From: CAVWCQ01 sp963753545
GTDB taxonomy: Bacteria; Chloroflexota; Anaerolineae; Aggregatilineales; Aggregatilineaceae
Direction of reading: 5' to 3'
Assembly (NCBI GenBank): GCA_963753545.1
Contig: CAVWCQ010000009.1
Span: 1-64,000, forward strand
DNA: 64,000 nucleotides
Shown: positions 1-8,720 of the stretch, in pieces
Numbering within the stretch: the first letter of the stretch is position 1
Layout of the letters: every line of letters begins with the position of its first letter
Notes under the pieces: generated by a model
What the model saw: the letters and a program-made list of their open reading frames with translations, nothing else
Told to the model about the DNA's origin: nothing
Databases searched by the model: none
Made by a program: the position numbers and the translations under genes

Positions 1-77
1 TTAGTGGACTTTTTTCTCTCAATAGCCTAGGGGTTTTAACCCTAGGCGACGCGGCGGCAAACGTCTATTTTCATCTC
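1..77. repeat. Hairpin repeat, copy A (truncated by window edge)
   Basis: The segment shares TTAGTGGACTTTTTT and CTCAATAGCC with a second copy at 51431-51510. After these flanks comes an 8-bp inverted repeat: positions 25-32 (GCCTAGGG) pair with 40-47 (CCCTAGGC). In the other copy the arms have a different sequence but still pair. The copy is cut by the window start, so its first hairpin (AGTCC/GGACT) is only half present. It lies upstream of tadA. Confidence 0.75.
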
Positions 78-120
78 TGTGCCGTGCCGATCCAGGCAGC
101 ATCATTAGCTCCATGATAAA

Positions 121-300
121 TATTTTTTTCTTGCTTTTCTTTGCTTTTCCTTTGCGCTCTTTGCGTACTTTGCGGTGAATAATTTTTTGCCTTTCTTCTT
201 TCTTTTCTCTATTTTTCTCCTGCTTTTTCTCTGCGCTCTCCGCGTTCTCCGCGGTGAAATTTTTTTGCTTTTTTGTTTTTTGCTTTTCTTTTCCGCCAAC
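121..300. repeat. Two units of a pyrimidine-rich GCGCTCTxxGCG repeat
   Basis: Two related units lie about 80 bases apart, at roughly 149-179 and 229-259. Each reads, on the minus strand, as TTCACCGC followed by three short GCRnAG steps. They sit in a long T-rich tract (A-rich on the minus strand). A third, inverted unit lies at 35212-35242. Open reading frames through the tract are low-complexity Lys/Glu/Arg and are not credible genes. Nothing else is seen between 78 and 335. Confidence 0.6.
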
Positions 301-335
301 TTCAACTGACTTTTCCCCTCCCCGGCGCGCCATGT

Positions 336-341
336 TATAAT
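336..341 (+). promoter_or_regulatory. -10-like TATAAT before tadA
   Basis: TATAAT overlaps the first possible ATG (340) of tadA. If it is a real -10 box, the transcript would begin near 348 and the usable start would be ATG 352. No convincing -35 box is seen at the right distance. Confidence 0.4.
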
Positions 342-351
342 GCCCACCACG

Positions 352-813
352 ATGGACGACAGCGAGTGGATGCGACAGGCGCTTGACGAAGCTCGACGCG
401 CCGCCGAACACGGTGACGTTCCGATTGGAGCCGTCGCCGTCCGTGCAGGGGAAATCATCGCCCGCGCCCACAACCGGCGCGAGATCGACGGCGACCCCAC
501 CGCCCATGCTGAACTGCTCGCCATCCGGGAAGCGTCAAAAGTGATCGGCCATTGGCGGCTGGAAAACGTGACGCTCTACTGTACGCTCGAACCGTGCGCC
601 ATGTGCGCGGGAGCGATGGTCCTGGCCCGGCTCCCCCGGCTCGTTTATGGGACAGTTGATCCCAAAGCGGGCGCGGGCGGCAGCGTGATGGACCTGCTGG
701 CTCATCCCCGGCTCAACCACCGGGTCGAGGTGCTCGGCGGTCTGCTGGCGGAAGAATCCGCCGCGCTGCTGGTGCAGTTTTTTGGCAGACTGCGCGCCGA
801 GGGCCAGAAATAA
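352..813 (+). CDS. tadA: tRNA-specific adenosine deaminase TadA
   Basis: This zinc deaminase converts adenosine to inosine at the wobble position of tRNA-Arg(ACG). The cytidine-deaminase fold is recognisable by the HAE motif (near residue 48) and the PCAMC zinc motif (near 80-84), and the length of about 153 residues is normal for TadA. I chose ATG 352 over ATG 340 because a TATAAT box overlaps the latter; the first four residues of the longer form add nothing conserved. A tRNA-Ser gene follows after 17 bases. No frame problems are seen. Confidence 0.93.
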   Translation: MDDSEWMRQALDEARRAAEHGDVPIGAVAVRAGEIIARAHNRREIDGDPTAHAELLAIREASKVIGHWRLENVTLYCTLEPCAMCAGAMVLARLPRLVYGTVDPKAGAGGSVMDLLAHPRLNHRVEVLGGLLAEESAALLVQFFGRLRAEGQK

Positions 814-830
814 CAACCGCATACGTCTAC

Positions 831-919
831 GGAGGGGTGCCAGAGTGGTTGAATGGGGCGGTCTCGAAAACCGTTGTGGTGCATCCGCGCCACCGTGGGT
901 TCGAATCCCACCCCCTCCG
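831..919 (+). tRNA. tRNA-Ser (anticodon CGA)
   Basis: The acceptor stem GGAGGGG pairs with CCCCTCC. The anticodon loop CTCGAAA gives anticodon CGA, which reads UCG. A long variable arm, typical of class II tRNA-Ser, is present, and the T arm is GTGGG-TTCGAAT-CCCAC. The discriminator base is G and CCA is not encoded. Confidence 0.95.
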
Positions 920-1021
920 CCTTCCCCAATTTGTGAAATTCCCCCAACGCTGAAATTGTGCGAGAAGCTAAAATATCGCTAAACTCATGCGGGTATCGTT
1001 CGCACAAGGGAAAACAAGCCA

Positions 1022-1273
1022 ATGACAGAAGCCGAAATCCGCGAAAAACTGCGCGCCTTTGTCGTCAAAGACCTGATTCGTATGCCCAAGTATGTGCTGA
1101 AGGATGATGAGCCGCTCATCACAGGCGGGCTGATCGATTCCTTCTCGCTGGCTTATTTCGGGGTCTTTGCCGAAGAAGAGTTTGGCGTCAATATCCCCGA
1201 CACCGATCTGACTGTCGCCAACCTGGACACCTTGAATCAGATGGTTAACCGCGTGATGCAGGGGCTTCGCTGA
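1022..1273 (+). CDS. Acyl carrier protein (phosphopantetheine-binding)
   Basis: The 83-residue protein has the four-helix acyl carrier fold. The phosphopantetheine attachment motif is GGLIDSFSL, with the attached serine at about residue 40. It carries acyl groups as thioesters on that serine. There is no fab, polyketide or non-ribosomal peptide gene beside it, so it is a stand-alone carrier that may serve a dedicated rather than the main fatty-acid pathway. D-alanyl carrier protein is another possibility, but no dlt genes are present. Confidence 0.85.
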   Translation: MTEAEIREKLRAFVVKDLIRMPKYVLKDDEPLITGGLIDSFSLAYFGVFAEEEFGVNIPDTDLTVANLDTLNQMVNRVMQGLR

Positions 1274-1306
1274 GGCAGGTTAGCTGCGTTTAGCACGCAG
1301 CGTCCT

Positions 1307-2650
1307 ATGAAATCACGACGGGTTCTCCTTTTTTTGTTGGCTGGGCTGCTTGCCGCCTGCGCGGGTGCGGAGCAGTCATCCTCCCCTTCCCTGCTGATCA
1401 CCCCCACGACAGCAGCAGAGGATCGGCTGTCGGCCAATGAACTGTTGACCGACGCGACGCGCCAGAGTTCCACAGCGACCCCTATCGTTCCCACCGCCAC
1501 ACCAGAACCGCAGATCGCCATTCATGTCTGGTGGCCGGATGAACTGTATCCCCTCCCTGGCAGCACTGCCGAAAATATTCTGCTCGACCAGTTCACCAGT
1601 TTTGGCCAGACGAATAGCGCCTATCAACTGGATGTGCGCCGCAAGCGGGCAAACGGCCTGGGCGGCATCCTGCCCACGCTGCGCACCGCCGGGCCAGTCG
1701 CGCCGGGAGCGCTGCCCGACCTCACCCTGATGCGCTACTCCGACATGGTAACGGCAGCGACCGAAGGGTTGATCTACCCGGTTGAGAACTGGATTCCATC
1801 GGGGATTCTGGACAACGTATTTCCCAACGCGGTTGGGTTGGGTGAAGTGAACGGCGTGCGCTATGGCGTACCCTACGCGATCAATCTGTACCACGTCGCC
1901 TATCGCTCTACCGTCCTCGAAACGCCGCTGCTGACCTTCGCGGATGTGCTGTCTCAGGAGCCTGTCTACCTGTTCCCGGCAGGCATGGGGCCAGGGACAT
2001 CCGTCAACTGGACGGTGCTCCTGCAATATCTGGCGGCAGGCGGCAGTCTTGTTGATCAGAATGGTGAGCCGCTGTTGGATCGCGCCGCGCTGCTTGCCGT
2101 GCTGGAATATTATGAGCAGGGTGTTAAGGATGGCATTTTTGACGAGGAACTGCTCAATTACGCCCAGTTCGACAGCTATTGGGCCGCCTTTGAAAACGCC
2201 GATTGCAACCTGATCGGCGTGGACACGGTGACCTATCTCCAGCACAAGGATGGGTTGACCCACATTGAACTGGCTCCCATCCCGACGCTCAACGGCACAG
2301 CGATCACCGCCCTCGACGGCTGGATGTGGGTCCTGACCACCGATTTGCCCGATCACCAGGAAGCAGCGCGCTCGTTCCTGTCGTGGATGATGCGCATCAG
2401 CCAGCAGGGGTTTTATACCGAGTTGTTTGGCATTCTCCCCTCACAGCAGCGTGCGCTGCGCCTGTGGGACGATACAGGGTATGCCAGCTTCGCCCAGACG
2501 CTGCTGCCCAATGCCCAGGTGATTCCCGGCGCGCAGCGGAATAACCGGGCTGCTGTTGCCCTCCAGACAGCGGTAACAGCCGTGCTGCAAGGCGCTCCGG
2601 CAGCTATCGCCGCTGATGACGCGATCACTCAGCTTACGGCCACCGAATAA
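1307..2650 (+). CDS. Extracellular solute-binding lipoprotein (family 1, sugar-type)
   Basis: The 447-residue protein starts with a short basic stretch, a hydrophobic core and the lipobox LAAC (Cys near 18), so it should be a membrane-anchored substrate-binding protein of an ABC importer. A Ser/Thr/Pro-rich linker (about residues 22-68) precedes the binding domain. The fold resembles the maltose/multiple-sugar binding family, including a Trp-rich C-terminal lobe (DGWMWVL). No permease or ATPase genes lie beside it. The substrate cannot be read from sequence. It converges with the next gene, 17 bases away. Confidence 0.8.
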   Translation: MKSRRVLLFLLAGLLAACAGAEQSSSPSLLITPTTAAEDRLSANELLTDATRQSSTATPIVPTATPEPQIAIHVWWPDELYPLPGSTAENILLDQFTSFGQTNSAYQLDVRRKRANGLGGILPTLRTAGPVAPGALPDLTLMRYSDMVTAATEGLIYPVENWIPSGILDNVFPNAVGLGEVNGVRYGVPYAINLYHVAYRSTVLETPLLTFADVLSQEPVYLFPAGMGPGTSVNWTVLLQYLAAGGSLVDQNGEPLLDRAALLAVLEYYEQGVKDGIFDEELLNYAQFDSYWAAFENADCNLIGVDTVTYLQHKDGLTHIELAPIPTLNGTAITALDGWMWVLTTDLPDHQEAARSFLSWMMRISQQGFYTELFGILPSQQRALRLWDDTGYASFAQTLLPNAQVIPGAQRNNRAAVALQTAVTAVLQGAPAAIAADDAITQLTATE

Positions 2651-2662
2651 CGCTCAACCAAG

Positions 2663-2680
2663 CGCGCTCACTCGAGCGCG
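2663..2680. terminator. GC-rich hairpin between convergent genes
   Basis: The 7-bp arms CGCGCTC (2663-2669) and GAGCGCG (2674-2680) surround a 4-base loop between the convergent stops at 2650 and 2668. The stop codon of the minus-strand gene lies in the stem. There is no T run on either side, so it is only a possible weak bidirectional terminator. Confidence 0.3.
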
Positions 2681-3792
2681 TATACGTCGCCGCCGATATC
2701 CACGACAAACATCTGCCCATCCCCGGCTGCGGGAGCCGTGAGGATGCGGGTAGCAGCTTTAAAGCGCCAGTATTCCTCGCCCGTTCGCGCGTCCAACGCA
2801 TAGAGATGGCGCTCCCCTTCCCGGTTCATTTCGTGATTGCCCGTACCCACGTAGATTATTCCACCTGCCACAACCGGATCACTCACTGCCCAGTCTTCTA
2901 CCTCGAAGGACCAGACAAGGTTCCCACTCTCGGCGTCCAGGGCATAAACATGACGATCCTTGTTCCCAACAATGACGGTGCCATCCACCACCGCCGCACC
3001 AGACCAGGCGTCGCCGCCCGCGAAGGTCCAGATCGTTTCTCCGCTGGAAGCGCTCCTGGCGTAAAAAGTGCCGTCCTCATTGCCCCCGTAAATCCGCCCA
3101 TTCGCGATGGCAAATGGATTCCACCGCTGTTCAGGATTGCCAGTTTCCACCGTCCACAGCTCATCGCCTGTTTCCGGGTTGACCGCGTAGAGCGCATCGC
3201 CAGCAGCAAAATAGACCGTTCCGGCATCATAGGCAGGTGGGCAAAAGATGAATTTGCCGCCTGTATCGATCTGCCACACTTCCGTTCCATCTGTCCGATC
3301 CAGTGCGTAGAACCGTCCGCTCTCCGTCCCCACATAAATCAGGTTTTCGACAATGAGCGGCGCGGTCCAGATGCCGCCCCGCGTCCGGAACTCCCACAGG
3401 TCGTCGCCCGTTTCGCTGTCCAGCGCGTAGAGTTTGTTGGCTAATCCACCTATGTAAATGACACCATCCGCCGCGGCAATCGATGGGATGTGCCCGCCCA
3501 GCCCGTCAAACGTCCAGCGGATATCACCCGTCTCAGCATCGAAGGCATAGAGCAGCCCGTTTTGCGCACCCACATAGAGTGTATCTCCAGCCAGGACGGG
3601 AGATCCCAGAGAGGATGGGCCTACCTGGTACTGCCACTTCACACCGGTAAACTGGGGCAGTCCCGCCACATCAAACGATCCTGTGCGCTGCGCATCCCCG
3701 CGATAGAGGACAATCGGGTCGTCAGCGTGGCCAGTGGCGGAAAGAGGGAAGAAAAGGGCAAACACGGTCGCAACGAAGAGGAGGACTTTCAT
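2668..3792 (-). CDS. Secreted PQQ-like beta-propeller protein
   Basis: The 374-residue protein has an N-terminal signal peptide (about residues 1-24, ending near GHA). Repeated blades of the form VYVG..G.LYALDAETGD.LW are of the PQQ-enzyme/BamB type. Eight blades can be counted roughly between residues 30 and 370. The blades are regular, but the metal- and PQQ-binding residues of true quinoprotein dehydrogenases are not apparent, so a binding or scaffolding role outside the membrane is more likely than an oxidoreductase. It stands alone. Confidence 0.8.
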   Translation of the reverse strand: MKVLLFVATVFALFFPLSATGHADDPIVLYRGDAQRTGSFDVAGLPQFTGVKWQYQVGPSSLGSPVLAGDTLYVGAQNGLLYAFDAETGDIRWTFDGLGGHIPSIAAADGVIYIGGLANKLYALDSETGDDLWEFRTRGGIWTAPLIVENLIYVGTESGRFYALDRTDGTEVWQIDTGGKFIFCPPAYDAGTVYFAAGDALYAVNPETGDELWTVETGNPEQRWNPFAIANGRIYGGNEDGTFYARSASSGETIWTFAGGDAWSGAAVVDGTVIVGNKDRHVYALDAESGNLVWSFEVEDWAVSDPVVAGGIIYVGTGNHEMNREGERHLYALDARTGEEYWRFKAATRILTAPAAGDGQMFVVDIGGDVYALE

Positions 3793-3859
3793 GGTCGCCT
3801 TCCTTCTACTATGTTTCGGTGTGCAGTTATACGTGGGGATAAAAGCAGGTGGGTCTATG

Positions 3860-3895
3860 GGGGCGGCTTAGCTGTGCACGCTTGCCGCACCCCAT
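3860..3895. repeat. Fragment of CGGCTTAGCTG repeat
   Basis: GGCTTAGCTG, one base, then GCACGCTTGC here matches a segment at 16567-16592 in the larger palindromic intergenic repeat. It lies in the gap between the PQQ-like and DUF2785 genes. Confidence 0.5.
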
Positions 3896-3900
3896 CACAC

Positions 3901-4743
3901 TTAAAACGGTTTGAACGCCTTCACCGCCGCCAGCACATCGGGCACAAGTTTGCGCACGGAGTTCGGCAGATCGTCAGCCAGCAGCAGGCGAAAATAAACA
4001 CTGCGCACGAACGTTTTGCTGTTCATATACGCGGTGCGGGATTGTAGATCGCTGAGCAGCACTGTGCGTGGCGTCTGCTCGATCTTGCCGGATAACTTCG
4101 CCAGCCAGCCTAGCACAGCCTCGCGAGAGAGCAGATTTCGCCGCAGCGCCGACGAGGCCGTAACCGAGAGCCGTTCATCCTCTTCGCACAGAAACACGAT
4201 ATCGGATTGCATGACCTTATCGGCCAACGCATCGAGTATTCGTTCCAGTTCGGCAGGCCCGCTGTAGCGGCTGAGCGCGAGTTCATCGATCCAATCGGAG
4301 GTATGGGCGGCGCTGTGTGCCCATCCCTTCCCCGGCACAAATCCACGCAGATCGCGTTCGCTGGCGAAGTAGGCAAGCGCCCGATCCACCATCAGGTGAA
4401 TATCGGCTTCCTCCAGACAGGGCTGGATGTGGTTATCAACATACGTGATGGCCGCCAGGATGAGCGCCGCAAAAGATCGCCCAAAAACGGAGTCTGTTCC
4501 GTTCTCACCCAGGCCAACAGTCAACGCAGCCAGCATATCCTCTTGCAAGGCGTGCATTTCCTCTGGCGAATAGAAGCCCTTAATGAGCCATCTCACCAGC
4601 ACGGAGTTAGCAATTTCATCCCTCAGTTCGCCATCCGTAGAGCTGAGATAACCAACCAGTTCTGGCGTCAACTGCTGGACGGTGTACCCTTCGGGCACGG
4701 CAAACCCAGAGTCAATTACTGATTTCCAAAACGCTTTATCCAC
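3901..4743 (-). CDS. DUF2785 family protein
   Basis: An alpha-helical protein of about 280 residues resembling the DUF2785 family, with the recognisable core GWAHSAAHTSD near the middle. Function is unknown. The most likely start is the GTG at 4743: it overlaps the stop of the upstream response regulator (CGTGGATAA) and has AGGA seven bases ahead. An upstream in-frame ATG at 4779 would lie inside the regulator gene. The overlap suggests translational coupling to the regulator. Confidence 0.65.
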   Translation of the reverse strand: MDKAFWKSVIDSGFAVPEGYTVQQLTPELVGYLSSTDGELRDEIANSVLVRWLIKGFYSPEEMHALQEDMLAALTVGLGENGTDSVFGRSFAALILAAITYVDNHIQPCLEEADIHLMVDRALAYFASERDLRGFVPGKGWAHSAAHTSDWIDELALSRYSGPAELERILDALADKVMQSDIVFLCEEDERLSVTASSALRRNLLSREAVLGWLAKLSGKIEQTPRTVLLSDLQSRTAYMNSKTFVRSVYFRLLLADDLPNSVRKLVPDVLAAVKAFKPF

Positions 4744-5188
4744 GCTTATCCTCTTTTTTCGGGGGTGAAGGCGGAGCAATCGTCACTGGCGGCTTGATTG
4801 CCTGGGCAGGGGCCGCTTGCGCCGCAAACAGGCGATCCAGGCAGGCGAGCAAATCCGGCAGACGGACAGGCTTTGTCAGATATTCGCTGGCTCCAACCTC
4901 GGCGGCATTCGCTTTCGAGGCCGGGTCTGTCCGTGCCGACACAATCAGGATTGGAATTCCCGCGAAGGCAGGTTGGGCGCGCAGTTCTCTGCACACCTGT
5001 AATCCATCTTTGTCAGGCAGCATCAGGTCCAACAGAAGCGCGTCAGGCCTTTCGATCTGGACCATTTCCAGCCCTTCATTCCCAGTAAAAGCGCTGCACA
5101 CCTGATACCCCTTCAGCCGCAGGAAAGTAGAGAGCATATCGACCATCAGCGGCTCATCGTCCACAATAGCAACCGTCTTCGCGGGCAT
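4736..5188 (-). CDS. Response regulator, receiver domain only
   Basis: The 150-residue protein is a CheY-like receiver. It shows the acidic pair (DDE near residues 10-12), the phosphorylated aspartate in LLLDLMLP (near 55), and the conserved lysine in the TKPV motif (near 106). It ends in a Pro/Lys-rich tail with no output domain, so it should work by binding a partner. It overlaps the downstream DUF2785 gene by 8 bases. No histidine kinase is adjacent. Confidence 0.9.
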   Translation of the reverse strand: MPAKTVAIVDDEPLMVDMLSTFLRLKGYQVCSAFTGNEGLEMVQIERPDALLLDLMLPDKDGLQVCRELRAQPAFAGIPILIVSARTDPASKANAAEVGASEYLTKPVRLPDLLACLDRLFAAQAAPAQAIKPPVTIAPPSPPKKEDKRG

Positions 5189-5222
5189 AATTCCTGTCCT
5201 TTCGACTTGAGCGGGATACTCT

Positions 5223-6398
5223 TTAGGGCGTCCCGCTGTTCTTCAATGAACGCTCATAGAAGCGATAGATCTTATACACATGGCCATTAAAGTTTTCGAC
5301 CAGGCGCTGCATAGGCTCATTGGATTCTAACACCCAGCCGCCGTCGGCATAGTTCCAGCCCATATCGGCTGCCGCGTTGAAAGACGCGACAAACATCGCA
5401 CTTTCGACGCCAATCCCCCGGTAGCCTTCCTGCACGCCCATCAACATAATACGGATGCGGTTGATCTTCCGTCGCACCTTCCAGTGCCAGCCGATTTGCA
5501 GCAGGCTCAAAAGCTCTGGCTTGCCGGGTCGTGGATAAGCGTGGAGCAGCGCCTGATTGAGATCGGGCAGCGCCATCAAAAACGCAATGGGCTTGCCTTC
5601 GACCTCGGCAAAAAAGGCGAGGCGCGGATCCACAAACTGGCCGAGCTGCTCAACCATTTCGTCAAGTTCCGGGTCTGAGAACGGCACATAGCCCCAGTTT
5701 TTGTCCCAGGCATTGTTGTAGATGCCCTTGAGCTTCACGAACTCGTCTTTCTGGTGTTTGGTGTCGATGCCCTTCACGACAATATGGCGTCGCTCATTAT
5801 TCTTCTCGGTGATCCGGAAGAGTTTATTCAGTCTTTCCGCCGCATCCTGAATGCCTTGCAGGGTGATGTAATAACTATAAAGGTCCATCACCTTGTTAAA
5901 TCCCGTCGCGTTTTCCATCAGCTTTTGATAGTAGCGGGGGTTGTACGGCATCAGAATCACAGGCGGATCGTCAAAACCCTCGATCAGCACTCCACATTCT
6001 TCATTGGTCGAGAAGCTGGCTGGGCCGCGAATAGCGTCGTACCCCTTCGCCCGCACATATTCCGCTGCGGTATCGAGCAGGGCGTTCGCCGCTTCCTGGT
6101 CGTCGTACACCTCAAACATGCCAAAAAAGCCAATGTGTTCATGATGAAATTCATTGTGGCGGTGGTTGATAAATGCGGCAATGGTACCAACAGGCTGATC
6201 CCCGCGCCACGCAATGAAGTAATCACCCTCCATATGTTTCCAGGTGGAATTCTTCTGTTTGTCTAGTTTGTGCTTCTGGAAGGCTACCGGCGGTGGAACC
6301 CAGAAAGGATCGCCCTTGTACAAGATCCAGGGGAATTTGAGAAAGATGTTAAAATCTGCTTTGCTTTCTACTTTGCGAACCGTTACCGGAGCAGCCAT
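5223..6398 (-). CDS. GNAT-like N-acetyltransferase family protein
   Basis: The 391-residue soluble protein has an N-terminal half containing a GNAT-type fold (GDQPVGTIAAFINHRHNEF, then a GFFGMFE strand) and a C-terminal half with a second, more distant GNAT-like segment (IMLMGVQEGYRGIGVESAMF). Proteins of this length and layout are annotated as N-acetyltransferases of unknown substrate. The ATG is followed directly by a well-conserved first strand. It is monocistronic, with a 34-base gap to the response regulator. Confidence 0.65.
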   Translation of the reverse strand: MAAPVTVRKVESKADFNIFLKFPWILYKGDPFWVPPPVAFQKHKLDKQKNSTWKHMEGDYFIAWRGDQPVGTIAAFINHRHNEFHHEHIGFFGMFEVYDDQEAANALLDTAAEYVRAKGYDAIRGPASFSTNEECGVLIEGFDDPPVILMPYNPRYYQKLMENATGFNKVMDLYSYYITLQGIQDAAERLNKLFRITEKNNERRHIVVKGIDTKHQKDEFVKLKGIYNNAWDKNWGYVPFSDPELDEMVEQLGQFVDPRLAFFAEVEGKPIAFLMALPDLNQALLHAYPRPGKPELLSLLQIGWHWKVRRKINRIRIMLMGVQEGYRGIGVESAMFVASFNAAADMGWNYADGGWVLESNEPMQRLVENFNGHVYKIYRFYERSLKNSGTP

Positions 6399-6612
6399 GA
6401 AGTTTTCTCCCAGATTTTATTAATCAGCCAGTGTTAGTTGCGGAATCTTACTCCGCTTGGGCCTATGGGCAAAATAGAGGTCCATAGAGCCACCACGAGA
6501 ATAAAAGAAGTGTTAACAGTGCTTGTGAATTATTCACTATTCTTTACTCAGTTTACCATATAACTCCATTAAAATGGGATCATCTATGGGGATGGATTGC
6601 TCTAGGGGGAAC

Positions 6613-7173
6613 ATGATGGATGAGTTTACTGCGTTTGATTCGCAAACAGAAGTCATCGGTCAGATGATGATTGCCTTCCTGGAAAGCGGCGACAAAACAA
6701 TCGCTCGGAAATATCTGGTTAAGCATGGTCTGAGCGATATCAAGCCCGACCAGTGGTATCCGCTGCAAACGTGGTTAAACGTCCTGCGCGACATGACCAG
6801 GGCCGGAGATTCACTGAATCTGGTTGATATTGGCATGCAGTTGGTTCAGACGGCAGTGCTGCCGCCGGGCTTTACGGATTTGCCGCTCAAAGACGCGCTG
6901 ATGATGATGAACGAAGCGAACAAGCTGAACAATCGTAATGGAGATATTGGCGAATACACCGTCGAACAGATCGCAGATTACCATATCAAGGTGACAACCC
7001 GGTTGCCTTATCCCGATGACTGGCTTTATGGCATGTTTTATGGCGGCGCGCGCCGCTTTTTACCCCTCGGCACGGCAATCACGGTCACCTATGATCCGGT
7101 TGTGCCCCGCCGCAAAGACGGCGGTGATGTCACCATCTTCCACATTCGCTGGGAACTCAATACGTACTGGTAA
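6613..7173 (+). CDS. Hypothetical protein, possibly HNOB/DUF2378-like
   Basis: A mixed alpha/beta protein of about 186 residues. ATG 6613 is chosen because AGGGGGA (6604-6610) is well placed before it; the longer upstream start lacks a ribosome site. The helical N-terminal half (FLESGDKTIARKYLVKHGL) and strand-rich C-terminal half (GGARRFLPLG, then DVTIFHIRWE) recall small heme-NO-binding-like or DUF2378-type sensor proteins, but I cannot point to a proximal heme histidine with confidence. Next to the CNBD-PP2C phosphatase gene. Confidence 0.45.
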   Translation: MMDEFTAFDSQTEVIGQMMIAFLESGDKTIARKYLVKHGLSDIKPDQWYPLQTWLNVLRDMTRAGDSLNLVDIGMQLVQTAVLPPGFTDLPLKDALMMMNEANKLNNRNGDIGEYTVEQIADYHIKVTTRLPYPDDWLYGMFYGGARRFLPLGTAITVTYDPVVPRRKDGGDVTIFHIRWELNTYW

Positions 7174-7203
7174 GCGGGCCCATTTGTGAAAATTCGGGCG
7201 GAA

Positions 7204-7231
7204 TTGACGCTTCAGGCGGCTCCCCTATACA
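7204..7231 (+). promoter_or_regulatory. Sigma70-type promoter for the CNBD-PP2C gene
   Basis: TTGACG (7204-7209) and TATACA (7226-7231) are separated by 16 bases. The predicted start of transcription is about 30 bases before the ATG. Confidence 0.5.
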
Positions 7232-7267
7232 ATCCTAACAGGATCGATTGCGAAGAGGGGAACCCAC

Positions 7268-8500
7268 ATGAATTCTCAGACCATGCTTACGCCCCAAGCG
7301 CTGGCACGCCTGTCTGCATCGGGCATCACAAGAAATAGATCCAAGACGTCACCTATCGTTGACTTTTTTGCCGCGCTCAGCCAGGATATTCGCGACCAGA
7401 TTAATACGGAGCACGTCTATAAACAGGGAGAAATACTCTGCCGCGAAGGTGAGGACGGCGACGCGATGTTCCTGATCTGGTCGGGACAGGCAGCCATCAT
7501 CAAAGGCGATTTGGATGCGCCGACTCTGATTGATATCCGGGGCAGCGGCGAAATGATTGGGGAGATGGCTCTGCTCGAAAACGCGCCGCGATCCGCGTCC
7601 GTTGTGGCACTGGACGATCTGTATGTGCTGCGTGTTGGGCGGGATAACTTCCAACAGCTTCTGATCAGTCACCCGCCGCTGGCCCTCAATATGCTGTCCA
7701 TTCTCAGCGCGCGGCTGCGGTCGGCCTCGCAGGATAGTTTTGTCCATGCTCGCGCCGAAGAAGAGATGGTCCACGAACTGGAAACGGCTGGGCGCATCCA
7801 GGCGCGCTTTTTGCCCGAAACGGTTCCAACTCTGCCCGGCTGGGATATCGCCGTCGAACTGATCTCAGTCTGGCAGACCTCCGGCGACTATTACGACTTC
7901 ATTCCTCTGCCCAATGGCAAACTGGGTTTTCTGGTAGCGGATGTTTCCGACAAGGGGACCGGGGCCGCGCTCTATATGACCCTGACCCGAACGCTCATCC
8001 GTACCTATGCTGCGCTTTACCCCGACGATCCAGGGCTGGCGCTGCTCACCGCCAACGAGCGCATTCTGGTCGATACCACCTCTGATCAGTTCGTCACGGC
8101 GTTTTACGGCATACTCGATCCGCAAGCCGGAACGATGTTGTACGCCAACGCGGGCCACAATCCGCCGCTGCTGCTGCGCGCTCATGGCGACTGCGAACAA
8201 CTCGACAAAACGGGGATTCCATTGGGGCTGTTCGTCGGGCGGAAGTGGCGGCAGAACACCCTTCAGTTTGAGCCGGGCGATATGCTGATTGTTTATACCG
8301 ACGGTGTGAGCGAAGCACGCAATCTATCCGGCGAAGAATTCGGCATTCAGAAGCTGATCGACTGCGCTCGCAACCCTTGCCCCGACGGCTCAGCAAGCCA
8401 GACACATGCCGCCCTGATGCGCTCGATACGCGAATTTGTTGGCGAGGCCGAACCGTTCGACGATATGACGCTGCTGGTAGCCGTGCGCACGACGGTCTGA
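7268..8500 (+). CDS. Cyclic-nucleotide-binding SpoIIE-type PP2C phosphatase
   Basis: The 410-residue protein has two domains. Residues about 35-150 form a cyclic-nucleotide-binding domain, with the phosphate-binding cassette GEMIGEMALLENAPRSASVV. Residues about 170-405 form a SpoIIE/RsbU PP2C serine phosphatase, with metal motifs SGDYYDF and VADVSDKGTGAAL, then NAGHNPPLLL and DDMTLLVAV. Enzymes of this type dephosphorylate anti-sigma-factor antagonists; here cAMP or cGMP would be the input. AGAGGGG precedes the ATG. No antagonist or anti-sigma gene is adjacent. Confidence 0.9.
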   Translation: MNSQTMLTPQALARLSASGITRNRSKTSPIVDFFAALSQDIRDQINTEHVYKQGEILCREGEDGDAMFLIWSGQAAIIKGDLDAPTLIDIRGSGEMIGEMALLENAPRSASVVALDDLYVLRVGRDNFQQLLISHPPLALNMLSILSARLRSASQDSFVHARAEEEMVHELETAGRIQARFLPETVPTLPGWDIAVELISVWQTSGDYYDFIPLPNGKLGFLVADVSDKGTGAALYMTLTRTLIRTYAALYPDDPGLALLTANERILVDTTSDQFVTAFYGILDPQAGTMLYANAGHNPPLLLRAHGDCEQLDKTGIPLGLFVGRKWRQNTLQFEPGDMLIVYTDGVSEARNLSGEEFGIQKLIDCARNPCPDGSASQTHAALMRSIREFVGEAEPFDDMTLLVAVRTTV

Positions 8501-8535
8501 ATCCACAAAAAGTGGTTTTTTAGCCAAACTTTGTC

Positions 8536-8564
8536 TTGACAGACCCCCGCCTGTCTGGTATCCT
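8536..8564 (+). promoter_or_regulatory. Strong promoter for tRNA-Asn
   Basis: TTGACA (8536-8541), 17 bases, then TATCCT (8559-8564). The predicted transcript starts about 4 bases before the mature tRNA. Confidence 0.8.
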
Positions 8565-8574
8565 TTTGCCATCT

Positions 8575-8649
8575 TCCTGAGTAGCTCAACGGCAGAGCAA
8601 TCGGCTGTTAACCGATGGGCTGTAGGTTCGAATCCTACCTCAGGAGCCA
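8575..8649 (+). tRNA. tRNA-Asn (anticodon GTT)
   Basis: The acceptor stem TCCTGAG/CTCAGGA, anticodon stem ATCGG/CCGAT with loop CTGTTAA giving GTT, and T arm TAGG-TTCGAAT-CCTA are all present. The discriminator is G and CCA is encoded. Confidence 0.96.
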
Positions 8650-8652
8650 GTA

Positions 8653-8683
8653 AAAACCCCGGCCCAATGGACCGGGGTTTTCT
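8653..8683 (+). terminator. Rho-independent terminator after tRNA-Asn
   Basis: AAAACCCCGG pairs with CCGGGGTTTT around a 9-base loop, followed by TCTG. Because of the A/T extension it can also act on transcripts from the minus strand. Confidence 0.85.
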
Positions 8684-8720
8684 GTTAATTCACCCACTGA
8701 TGTCTGGTGCTGCGAGATTT

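Noticed and set aside
121..300. Lys/Glu-rich small protein on the minus strand
   Set aside because: Low-complexity reading of two repeat units in a poly-T tract; no ribosome site and no fold.
1376..2356. Minus-strand frame of 326 codons opposite the binding lipoprotein
   Set aside because: No recognisable domain; composition is that of a shadow. The plus frame has a lipobox and a known fold.
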